Assembly (NCBI GenBank): GCA_902806565.1
Contig: CADCXA010000016.1
Span: forward strand, 434,001 to 498,000
DNA from: Hypoxylon rubiginosum
Lineage: Eukaryota > Ascomycota > Sordariomycetes > Xylariales > Hypoxylaceae
Direction: 5' to 3'
Length of the DNA stretch: 64,000 nucleotides
Under the pieces are notes generated by a model. The model worked only from the letters and a program-made list of their open reading frames with translations, did no database searches and was not told the DNA's origin. Both the position numbers and the translations under genes were made by a program. Positions 22,009-31,862 of this stretch are shown here, piece after piece (the stretch's first letter is position 1; the number at the start of each line of letters is the position of its first letter).

Positions 22009-22727
22009 GTTCTATATGACATGCAGGGGAAAGGAAGAAAGACTCTGGTCGGATGTAAAAATTCCGTTGTCTCAGCTTGCCGTGGCAAATTTTCATGTTA
22101 CGACAACTTTCACAACTTTCATGTTGCAACTTTTCGACGTGAGAAAGGTGGGTCCATGAAGGAATACAAAACTTCCGCAAGTGCCAGCTGTATGCGCTAT
22201 GATTCCAGCTGGCTACGGTCCGCTATCATCGCCATATTCATGCATTGTCATCTTAAAGGGATATGTTGCAATAGTCCAAACACCAACGTAAATTGAGATG
22301 TATTCTGATCTTCCAATTGAAGAACTTGTTAGAAATGAAACTATGAATGAAACTATGAAAAAATATATCTCAATAAGGCAATATTACTCGAACATGCAAA
22401 CTAGTATGTATCAGGTCTGACTACGTTCAGTTTCTGCGTTCAAATGTCTTACAAGAACCCAATCTATCTACATAGCTTGGATATACGAGACTTGGTGAAA
22501 TGGAATGTGAAAGGGCGTTTCCAAACTCGCCTCCGTGGCCAGTATATAAAATAATGGATCCCACCACATCAAAGACTCACGATAGTCTTTGTTAACCAGC
22601 GAGCTTCTTCCCGCCACCTCGTCTCTCCGCCCTTCGCCCTTCGCCCCTCGCCCACTGGTTTGTTTCCGATTCTACCACGTCTTCCCTAACACGGTATTCC
22701 ACGACGTAAGGAACTCACGCAGAAACC
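22009..22727. promoter_or_regulatory. Divergent promoter region with a TATA box for the Met-rich gene
   Basis: This 719-bp spacer lies between cyt-4 and the plus-strand Met-rich protein gene. TATATAAA at 22543-22550 is placed about 180 bp before the plus-strand ATG, suggesting a regulated, TATA-dependent promoter with a leader of about 150 nt. A CGCCCTTCGCCC-type repeat lies in that leader (22619-22645). Near cyt-4 there is a short repeat of ACAACTTTC (22100-22117). Confidence 0.5.
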
Positions 22728-23307
22728 ATGGCCATCAAGCATTTCGGAGTTTTGGCGCTCGCCGGCAGCGCTTTCGCACAGATGTCTAGCATGGATCACA
22801 GCTCCATGATGTCAACCAGTAGCACCTCTCTTGCGAGTGAGACCATCCCCAATTCCGCAGCAAATCCGTTTCTCCGTCAGCGTCACTAACTCTATCACCA
22901 CAGCCACGGACAGCAGCTGGTCGACTTCTATGCCGTCGATGAGCAGCTATACCAGCGAGACTACGTCGGCGACGATGGAGACCACCATGTCCGACCACAC
23001 CATGTCCAGCGCGACCATGACCGACATGCCGTCTTCCCACATGACTCAACATTCCGGGACGATGGGGGGCATGCCGATGAGTACTGGCGGATCGATGTCA
23101 AATGCTACTGCTACCAGTGCCACTGCCAGTTCTAGTAGCACCGGCGGCACGGAAGAGACACAAGTACCTGCTCTGGGAGCCGGCGTTATGAGCGGCGTTT
23201 CAGTGAGCTCTCTATCTACCTGCTTCGTCGTGATGTATAACTAACACTAGATTTAGATCGGACTATTCGTTGTCTCTATGGGACTCACCGCTTTGATTCA
23301 GCTGTAA
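22728..23307 (+). CDS. Small secreted Met/His/Ser/Thr-rich protein, possibly GPI-anchored
   Basis: Three exons are supported: 22728-22836, 22904-23202 and 23257-23307, giving 152 residues. Introns are GTGAGA...CACAG (with CACTAAC branch) and GTGAGC...TTTAG (with AACTAAC branch), and phases match. Residues 1-17 (MAIKHFGVLALAGSAFA) are a signal peptide with an AFA-Q cleavage site. The middle is almost all Ser, Thr, Met, Gly and His, with MSSMDHSSMM, METTMSDHTM, TDMPSSHMTQH and MGGMPM clusters. The C-terminus is hydrophobic (IGLFVVSMGLTALIQL) after Ser/Gly-rich residues (SSSSTGGTEE), which suits a GPI signal. The Met/His clusters resemble the copper-gathering ectodomain of Ctr-type transporters, but no Ctr membrane domain is present. 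Function is unknown; a cell-surface mannoprotein or metal-binding protein are the best guesses. The short exon 3 is supported by phase and by the hydrophobic end it restores. Confidence 0.78.
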
Positions 23308-24636
23308 ACCAACCAGCTTGAGATTATAATTGCCGATTGAATAATACGGCTATATAGACTAAATCGGGAAACCGACCACACTCTCTCAGGCGACCTTTCC
23401 TATGTCTCTGGGTTCTGGATGTACTTGTTGGACAGGATGGTGTTTGGGATGGAAGGAATAAACTAAAATAATAGTTCGACCTTTCATAGACACGGCGTAT
23501 TATAAATCGACCGGACGGTTCCTCAAAGGTTTTAATATCTAATACAAAAGCTTACTGAAGCATCATTCATTTGCAAGAACCCCTATGATATCGGCCTGGA
23601 TATCGATTTAAGATCTAATTAACTACCTGTTAGCTAAGACGTTCATGTCCTGTGACTACTCCTCAAAAGACAGAGGAGGCAATCAAGTGCCGTCTTCATC
23701 CTCATCCTAATTGCTTCAAAACGGATCCAGTTTGCAGTTAACACCATCTGCGATACTGGTGCTAAGTATAAAGAGACCCCGAGGGACTTCAACAGTAGAG
23801 GCTTTTATATGAAGAAGGCGCATGCAAAGCCACTAATCCAACCCATACTTGGTGTTGTAAGACGAGCACCACTTACCAAGACGTAGTTACGCTGCTTCCT
23901 AAACGTAAATAAGCACATGTATGATTCTGGGATTTCTTCAGGTTATTACCACTGCTCTCATAATACATACCAAACACTGAGCTTACAAATTAGAAATGAA
24001 CAGACTTAAGAGTAAAAGTATGAATCAACACGGGCTTATTACATAACTAAGTAGACCATTTACCTCCGTCTTCCAGCAACAGATCAGGTCAACATTGCTG
24101 AAATATTGCTGAAATATTGCTGAAATGTAGGGAACTGCTAGACAAGTAGTAAAATACCGATTTAAGATTGAGCAACAACTTCTAAAGAGAAGAAGCCGAC
24201 TTATGTTCTACAAGAGAGCCCACTGAGAAGATAAGACGATATATAAACATAACAAAGCGTGAACCACAGAATAAGTACACATGACACATGTAAAGACAAA
24301 CAGCGTTATCCAATAATAGACACTAGTAGATTACAACATTATGAATCAGACCCTACATTTAGATAGCCTGGGAACGTTTTGGCATCCGGGTTGTTGTCAG
24401 CTGGAGATATATCTTGACTTGTTGCTTGCGCCGCCTGTCCGCTCTCGACATTGCTCCTATCACAAAGGGAACCACACAGGATAGCAAGGCTATCTAAACC
24501 AGCCGCCAGCTCTTTTCCAACCATGAAACTCCCCCGTGGTTAGAGTGCATGTTATAATCGTTTGAACAAAGGCGTAAAAATGTACAATATTGCGTCCATG
24601 CATCAGTGAGCACGCACAAGCTTTTTCAAGACCTTT
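23308..24636. other. Convergent spacer between the Met-rich gene and the GH17 gene
   Basis: Two genes end into this 1.3 kb AT-rich region. It holds a tandem repeat at 24094-24126 but no credible gene; a 61-codon minus-strand frame at 24339-24524 has no support. Confidence 0.55.
24094..24126 (+). repeat. Tandem repeat, 3 x 11 bp (ATTGCTGAAAT)
   Basis: Three perfect 11-bp units sit in the spacer between two convergent genes. Confidence 0.9.
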
Positions 24637-26353
24637 TCATATGTTAATGCCAAGGACCTTAGCACAGCCGAAGTCCCGCTCGCAAGCGCAAGCAGTATCA
24701 CCCGACTTCCACTGGTCAGAGGTCAAGCTGAACAAGATAGCCTTGTCTCCGCACTCCTTGATAATGCTCTCAATAGCCTCCTTCTGCTGGGCCTCACCAG
24801 GGACAGCAAGGCCCATGGTGTTACCAGCTGAGGGCCAACCGGTCTCCAGAATGATACCGGAAACACCCTTGCAGATGTCAGAAACAATATCAAGTTGGCC
24901 CTTGACGAACTGGCCGGCCTGGGAGGCATCGGTCTCCGTGTTGAAGAAGGCGTGAGCATTAGCACCTGCAACGTCGACAACACCACAGAGAGCAGAAGAG
25001 AAATCGCTCTGCTGCCAAATGTTGACAGTTTCGGCGGTGGTGAATGGGCCACTGTAATCGCTGAATTCACCCTTGCACTTGGTGATGAGGCTGGCAAGCT
25101 CAGAAGGTTGGCAGTAGCCGTGGAACACAGCCTCGTTACCAACAGAGATGAGGTCAACAAGATCCCACTGGGCCCAGCTCTTGATAGCGCTGATCTGCTC
25201 ATTGACGCTGGGGTTGTTGGCATCACAGCCAGGTGCGTCAATGAAGATACCAAGAACCATCTTCAGGCCGTGCTTGGCACAGGCAGAACCAACATTGGGC
25301 AGCGTGTCGCAGTCAGTGGAGTAGACACGAATGGTGGTAACACCGGCGGCAGCAATGGCGGCAATGTCCTTCTCAACCTCGGAGGCGCTCTTGCATCCAC
25401 CAGACTCGCTGGTCTCATACGGAGTGTACGAGATACCCCAAGGGTGGCCAGCGGCTCCACCGAGACCACCGGAACCGGTAGGCTTGGGCTTGGTAGCAGA
25501 GGAAGAGGCAGTCGGGTAAGAACTTGGCTTGGGGACGACAGGCGTGGCAGAAACAACGGGATAGGTGGTGGGAACCTGGACAGCGGTGGTCGAAGCGGTC
25601 GGGCCAGGGATGTCGAATGGGCAGTAAACAACCGTGCTAGTCTCAGTGATAGTGGTCACGACCTCAGGCTGAGTGTAAGTTCCAGCGGGGTAGGTGGTGA
25701 CGACTGGGACGGTGATGGTCGTCGACTTATCGACAGTTGTCGTGGTAGGAGCAATGGTGTAAGTACCAGCGGACGGGCAGACATAAGTGGTAGTCGCAAC
25801 AATGCTAGTGGTAACACCCTCGCTCGTGGAGACCGTCGCATACGGGCAGGTAACAGTGGTAGCGGTGGTGACGACGGTAGTAACACCGCCGACGGTGTGA
25901 GTACCACTAGGGACGGCAGTGGTAGAGGGAGCGCAGACCGTGGTAGACTCAGTCAGAGTGATGGTGGTGGCGGGGAAGGTGTAGACACCCGTGGTTGAGC
26001 AGGTCTGAGCAACTGGGGTGGGGACGACAACGACAACGGCAGTCGACGTAGCTGTCACCGGCGCGGGCGTCGATGTCGACGTCGTGGGAATCGCCGTGGT
26101 GGCGGGTACCTCAGGGAACGACACTACAATATATGGATTAGGAAAGGATCACAATAGGCACTTAGGGAACAATTGGCTACGCACGAGTAGCTTCACCATA
26201 GTAGGTGCTGTAGATGGTAGTACATCCACAGGTGCCATTGTCGTAGTTCTTCTTCTCGAGGGCGCGGAACGCATCGTGAGCGTGTCGGTGGTGAATGCTA
26301 CCGGCACTGGCGGCGCCGGCAAGGGCCGCGGCAACGGCGAAAGTGGCCTTCAT
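24637..26353 (-). CDS. btgE: Cell-wall beta-1,3-glucosidase, GH17 (BtgE type)
   Basis: This looks like the BtgE-type wall glucanase of Aspergillus, a secreted GH17 enzyme thought to act on beta-1,3-glucan during wall remodelling. Two exons are supported, 26353-26185 and 26123-24637, giving 551 residues. The 61-nt intron runs GTGCGT...TGTAG in phase 1. Residues 1-17 are a signal peptide (MKATFAVAAALAGAASA). A short Cys-containing part (NGTCGCTTIYSTYYGEAT) follows. Then comes about 200 residues of Thr-rich linker with repeated units of the form TTxxCPxxGTYTxxxxTTT, a probable O-mannosylated spacer. The GH17 catalytic domain occupies about residues 285-551. It starts GHPWGISYTPY and carries the acid/base Glu in SVGNEAVFHGY and the nucleophile Glu in ILETGWPSAG. 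No GPI signal is seen at the C-terminus (CAKVLGINI). Confidence in the family is high; the precise paralog name is less sure. Confidence 0.9.
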
Positions 26354-29303
26354 GATTCCCGACTCTTGGAAAACACCTTATATATACCAAACTTCAACAG
26401 ATTCCAGGCTGGCTGAGCGAATTCAAATGTAGGTAGCTGTTTGTTTATTTTCGTGATATCGTGAAACGAGTGCCCGCTGAAAGAGTGAAGCGGTAGGTAG
26501 GATACGTAGAAAACAAGGACGAAAGCTGGGAGAGGCTTTCACGTTACGGCATCGACATTAAATGGGAAAGGGAAGAGGGAAGGAGGGTATCATGGGAATG
26601 GCGGGCCTGGTAGTTTTATTAGAGCGCCATGGCTTCATGGGCCTTGCCCAGCGCCAATTTTACCTGGTGGTTGTTTATGGGAACGGGGCAAATGGGGTGC
26701 CTGGGTGCCTGCAATGGAGGCGTCGGTCTCCGCTGATCCTTGATGCCCTTGCTGATATCTCCCCCCCCTTGTCCTCCTATTCTCTTGCTTGCCATCTGCC
26801 ATCTCTGCCAAATGGTTCCTGTGATGGATGGATCCTTACCAGGGGTGCCTGTTGGGAGCGAGCCTAGTTCTTGGTCTATTCGCACAGGCGACTAGCATCT
26901 CGCGGAATCCTCCACGGGTGAATAGCTAGCCACGGTGTCTCGCTGTACAGCAAGACCAGGACGGAATCGTAAACAAAGTGACATTGATCGTGGGCTACAT
27001 AGTACATAGTACATCGTAGTAAATGAGTCTTGGCTGGGGTTGAGAATTCTTCGTCGAAGGAAAGGTTGAATAAGGGGGAGAGAGACTGAAAGTAGCCCAA
27101 TCGAGAGCTTGTGTTCATAAAGTGTTTATGCCTGTGACCAATCACATGAGCGCTGGGCAAGCCAAGTCGACCTTTCTTGGAAGGCGGCCCTTTTGGTGGT
27201 GGGGATTGTATGGGGATGTATCTTTTTCATTGACGCTCTGGGAAATTACCCGACAGACAAGCGAAATTACACTTGGACCTGACTAGACCTATTCTGTCCT
27301 AGACCTGCATCCGACCATACCAGCAGGACCAGGGCATCACCTAATACGAAGTACACGCGTATACGATTATTATTAGAGCTCCTGAACTTTGCTCTTTTCA
27401 ACGCTTTAGAACAAGTCACCACCTGAGCACCTGGACGGACACCTAGACACCCCGGGGAAAATGCGAAAATGCGAAAATGCGCAAAATGAGATGACGGCTC
27501 CTTTTTCTTTTCTTCGGACCTTGACCATTGTTTGATTGGTTCGTATTCCTCTACTTTCATTTACATCTCGACTGCCCACGTCATTTCGATCCGAAGGAAT
27601 GATAACCGCTTCTGAGCTACTCCTGAACTGAGTACCAGGCCTGCTGAGGTACTAGCACTGGCTTCTTTCGCACAATAATGGCCTGCATATATCGAACGGC
27701 TGAGTGATCTCGGATGCTTGCAAGTGTGCATTTTTGATCGTTGATCAGATCGTCGGCCCCTCACTCTCTGCCTTACCCTCTGCCTTACTTTGCCAGCTTG
27801 CTTTTCTCACACTCTCACACTGGGTCCGTAAAGGAAACCTATGAATATCTCGGTCAGGACCTGTTTGGTCCCCAGTCAGCCAGTCCAACTTGTAACCTTG
27901 ACAATACCCACTACCGAATTCCAGGGCCTTGACCGACAACGTGTGCAGGATATCCTTACCACCGCGTGTTACATTGGGCTTTGTCAATAGCCTACCTAGG
28001 TACACAGCCCTTTAGCTCCTTTTTCTCCTTTTTCTCCTATTACACCGTACACACAATACATGGTAGGTATTAGTCCTACCTACATGTAGGTACGTAAACC
28101 GTAAGAACTCTCTTCGTTACTGGCTTTGAGAACGCGCTTGAGTCCTGAGCCTTGAGCAACCCCTTAATAGAGCGCTAGCTGAGCTGTGGATCTCGACAAG
28201 ATTAAACTTGCATTAATAGGTCCCCATTTGTTTCTGGAGCCCCGAGTCTAGCCTAACGACAGATTAGACGTCAAATTTGGGCTCTAGGTAGTCTGCTACT
28301 AGTAAGTCTTTTTAGCTCTGGGCGGTGCTACGTAGTACTAGTATCTATCACTATCATGCTGTATGCTGTACACTCCTGACTACCAATTTCCATGTGGGCG
28401 AACTACCAGGTATGTCGCCGGCTCTTATCTAATATTCAAACACGTGGGTATTGTGTGCTTGTTGTCACAAGGCATGACAACCTTTTAAATAACTGTTAGA
28501 ATAGTTAGAATAGAACTGTTAGAACTTGGACGATTGCTAGCTACTACAGCCTTGTAGTGAATTGGGCAATAATCTTCGATGGTGGTCGAGATCAATGCAA
28601 ATCCTCCACGTCTCCATTGTTCAAGCTTTTCAATAGTATATTGTTTCGGGCATGTCGAGTGCCAATCCTTATCATCCCCTGCGTTTTGCTTTCTACCTTT
28701 CTACCCAACGGCTTCGGTATGTTATTTCCATCATTTGTTCTACTATGTAAAGCCTCAGACTTTATCCTAAGACCTCTGTTCTACTCCGAGACTATACGTG
28801 TGGTAAAAGTGACATGCATCTACTATATATAGTATCGTAATCCGCGACGATAATATTAGAACTTATGATTCACATAGATGCGCGTGATCTCCGCTAACTT
28901 AGGCATTATTCTGACCATCATGTTCTATCACGCGGAATGAAATCATTGCTCAACGATGAAGATCCTGTCGAGTTGAGTTTTATGCTGGAAACTTGCAGTA
29001 TGTAGTCAAGAATGGATCATCAGATTATATCCTACTCTCTAAGTAAGTATCATGCCTTCCTATTCCGCCATGTCATTTCCCTTGAATACAATCATACGCT
29101 GCGTCGCCTCTTACAGTGTAGCGCTTGCTCCGCGTTCATTCAACCTGCTATGAAAATGCGATGAAAACTGCCAATAGTAAACAATCCAACCAACGCCCTC
29201 ACAAGTACTGGAACCCATATATAGAGGAAGTCTTGTACAGAAATCCTGGCCAATACATTCATTAAACACCCCGAGCACACAAACTTCCCCAGGTTTATAC
29301 CGT
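26354..29303. other. 2.9 kb intergenic region upstream of the GH17 gene
   Basis: The promoter of the GH17 gene lies at the left (a TATATATAAG on the minus strand at 26378-26387, very near the ATG), and the 3' end of the DUF3405 gene is at the right. In between are a 3 x 8 bp repeat (27458-27481), the palindrome CCTACATGTAGG inside a longer TACC/GGTA-rich block near 28078-28094, and many TAGGTA words. Open frames of up to 117 codons are not convincing. I see no gene. Confidence 0.5.
27458..27481 (+). repeat. Tandem repeat, 3 x 8 bp (AAAATGCG)
   Basis: Three perfect AAAATGCG units in a row, followed by a degenerate CAAAATGA, in an intergenic region. Confidence 0.85.
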
Positions 29304-31862
29304 TCAAGCCCCCGGGTCCGACTCGGGTATTTCGAGCGTGTCTTCTGGATTGGCCTCAACTGGTAGCTCGACATCCTTGACTGGGTGAAGTAGCATGGGT
29401 GGCAGGCACATTCTACCCTCACCGCCACGCATTTCGTTAACGCTCGTGCCATTCTTGCTCGCATCCATGGTTAACTCGAACTCCTCACCGCCATCGTTGT
29501 TCACTTTGAGTCCGAGCCATCTTCGGTACAGGTTCGGCGCGAAGCCGGAGTTGTAGAACCATGTGAGACCTATGAGGTTATGCTCGCGCTGGCCAAACAC
29601 GGAAGTGCGGGAGCCTCCCGTGGCACCGTTTCTGCCATTGTTGAGGGTTCGTGCGAAGAGCTCTGGAGGCCACTCCCGATCCACGTACAGGGGATGCGGT
29701 ACGAATATGGCCTTGTAGCCATGTTGCAGGGCGACAGTACCGGGCCACATTTCTGGGAAAGCGTGGTGTTTTAGAAAAGCAGTCTCCCGGTGCATTTTCA
29801 TTAGCAGGCGACGAGACATCCGTGATGCCGTAATGATTTGGGCCCGTCGTGGTGGCATTCCGTTACCATCTGACGTGTTATAGCCAGTGATATCGTCAGC
29901 CAGACCCCAAGTAGTACCCTCCGGGTCAAACATAGGGTTGAAGGTGATGTAGTCCGCTTCTTCACCGACACCCCAGACATATTTGTCCTTCTCATATGCA
30001 GTCTCTGGCTCGGGGTCGTCATCCGGCTCGAACCAGTCTTTAGGGTCCTTCGGTCTCTCAGGTCCCCAAATGGGTTTATCGCCGCGGCCGGTCGATTGCT
30101 TGTCGGCTCCGGGAAGACCGTCCCAGACCTTGTCAGCACCTGTGGTGCCCATTTCGCTTTGCACTCGTGCCATCTGCTTGAAGTCCTCCCACGTTCCATG
30201 TACGGAAGGTAGGTAAAATCGTGCATTTCGTTCCCAGATACCTTTCCTTGGTTGTCCCTTGGTCCAGTTCTCTATCTTGGTGAATAAATCGTAGTAATGA
30301 CCAGTGTAACGGATATCCATTTCCCATTGCCAGTAGTAGTCATATTCTGGATGTTGGTAGGCGAAGTATTGCATAGCCATCTGCAGTCCACGATAAACAC
30401 CATGCACTGGCAGATCCGGCCCACGAGCGAAGAGGTCAAATATTCCTTGGTACAGCGATAACATCTGTGTTTCTGTCCAGAACGTGACAAGTCCCCGGAA
30501 TTCTGCTGGTATGGTCTCTTCGATTCGCCGTTGATACGTGGCTGCATCTGCCCAGATCGGGTGTGCAGCATCATTCTTGACTTGAACGAGCAGATGAATA
30601 TCGTAGCGGCCACCGGATGCTAAGACTAGTTCGCTGATCAGGGAGCGAACGTTCATGACATCCTCTTCCTTCCAGAAATACTCATCCCAGCACCGGATAA
30701 CAACGGCAGTTCTTGGTAGTTTCGTGATAAGATCTCCTTCGGGGGCTGGGACGGGAATTTTCTCTTTTTCAATCTCGTCGGCTGACGACTGGAGTGATTC
30801 AGCAAGCGGAGTGTCACGCGAATGAAGGTTCGTGGCGATAGTGCCTTCGCCGATGTAGAATCCATTGGGATTGGACTGTTTAGGAGCGATGGTCTTGTAG
30901 CGAGCAGCGTTTGCTTGGTAGCAGCGCCTCTGGGTGTCCGCCCAGTCCATACCCTTCCAGTCGACTTGGGGTACCTTTTCCCAAGTTGATTCAAATCCAT
31001 CCTTCTCACCATGCTCTCCGGTTCCTAGACCACCTGACCTGACGGAATAGCCGAAGCCGTATGGTCCGTACCGGCCATAGCGCTCAAAGCAGATATCCTC
31101 GGGAAGGCCAAGGAGATCGTAGGAGCCGAGCACAGGGTCGGGGAAGCCGTTTGGCCGCCCTTCGTAGTAACGAATAGGGGGCACACGCACTTTGTTGGCC
31201 TTGTCGAGATAACATTCTTGAAACTGCTCAGGGGCGCTCTGGAAAACGCTGGTGGGGTATTGGCTGTACTCCTTGCTAGTGGGCAAGCTGCGCTCCTGGG
31301 CATCAGGTTCCCAATTACTGCTGTTGGTATAGGACAATTTGTCTACGGGCGGCTCGCCCTTGAAGCGTGGGTACTCGGGACTATTCTGGGAAAAGGACAC
31401 CAGGTTCCTAATACCACCATAGTACCTCGTAAGGAACGGGAAGGACTCCCATGCAGGGGGAGCCGAGGGCGGCCTGTCGATTTTGCCCTCGGCGATGGCC
31501 CGGTTCTCGTTGTGGCTTGCTCGAATGAGCGTAACAATCATCAGAAGTATGAAGGATGTTAAACCAAAGCAGAGATAGCGAATGACTTTGTTGGGTAGGC
31601 GATAGGCAAAAGGTTTGCGCGGACCGCGTGGGGCTACAAAATTTCTCATGGGCATGATGGGCGTTACGGTGGACGCAGAAGCGCTCGTCATCTTCGAATT
31701 GCTAGTTCCAGGGGATGACGAGGTTTCGGAATAGTCATCATAGTCGGAATCGTCGTCATACGAATCGTTTGAGTTCCGCTCCTTGTTTGGAGCGTTCAGG
31801 TTTTCATAGACGGGAAGTCGACCGTCGCGTTCGCGCGACGAGGTCCAGGAGAGAAGGCCCAT
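29304..31862 (-). CDS. DUF3405 family type II membrane protein
   Basis: A single uninterrupted frame encodes 852 residues. The N-terminus (1-92) is cytosolic-like, acidic and Ser rich (SYDDDSDYDDYSETSSS). One membrane segment lies at about 93-113 (CFGLTSFILLMIVTLIR), and the large remainder would be lumenal, the arrangement of Golgi glycosyltransferases. The long conserved part includes TAVVIRCWDEYFWKEEDV, RYDIHLLVQVKNDA, HPEYDYYWQWEMDIRYTGHY and a C-terminal region with LTWFYNSGFAPNLYRRWLG. I assign it to PF11885/DUF3405, a fungal family whose activity is not established. The acidic WEMDIRY block in a mixed alpha/beta setting would suit a metal-dependent sugar transferase, which is inference. 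No intron is needed and the length fits the family. It stands alone, with nearly 3 kb of gene-free DNA beyond its 3' end and 2 kb beyond its 5' end. Confidence 0.85.
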   Translation of the reverse strand: MGLLSWTSSRERDGRLPVYENLNAPNKERNSNDSYDDDSDYDDYSETSSSPGTSNSKMTSASASTVTPIMPMRNFVAPRGPRKPFAYRLPNKVIRYLCFGLTSFILLMIVTLIRASHNENRAIAEGKIDRPPSAPPAWESFPFLTRYYGGIRNLVSFSQNSPEYPRFKGEPPVDKLSYTNSSNWEPDAQERSLPTSKEYSQYPTSVFQSAPEQFQECYLDKANKVRVPPIRYYEGRPNGFPDPVLGSYDLLGLPEDICFERYGRYGPYGFGYSVRSGGLGTGEHGEKDGFESTWEKVPQVDWKGMDWADTQRRCYQANAARYKTIAPKQSNPNGFYIGEGTIATNLHSRDTPLAESLQSSADEIEKEKIPVPAPEGDLITKLPRTAVVIRCWDEYFWKEEDVMNVRSLISELVLASGGRYDIHLLVQVKNDAAHPIWADAATYQRRIEETIPAEFRGLVTFWTETQMLSLYQGIFDLFARGPDLPVHGVYRGLQMAMQYFAYQHPEYDYYWQWEMDIRYTGHYYDLFTKIENWTKGQPRKGIWERNARFYLPSVHGTWEDFKQMARVQSEMGTTGADKVWDGLPGADKQSTGRGDKPIWGPERPKDPKDWFEPDDDPEPETAYEKDKYVWGVGEEADYITFNPMFDPEGTTWGLADDITGYNTSDGNGMPPRRAQIITASRMSRRLLMKMHRETAFLKHHAFPEMWPGTVALQHGYKAIFVPHPLYVDREWPPELFARTLNNGRNGATGGSRTSVFGQREHNLIGLTWFYNSGFAPNLYRRWLGLKVNNDGGEEFELTMDASKNGTSVNEMRGGEGRMCLPPMLLHPVKDVELPVEANPEDTLEIPESDPGA

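Noticed and set aside
24895..25998. 367-codon plus-strand open frame opposite the GH17 gene
   Set aside because: It is antisense to the Thr-rich repeats and catalytic domain; its Gly/Arg/Ser/Asp-rich product is the mirror of a Thr/Val-rich frame with C/G-ended codons.
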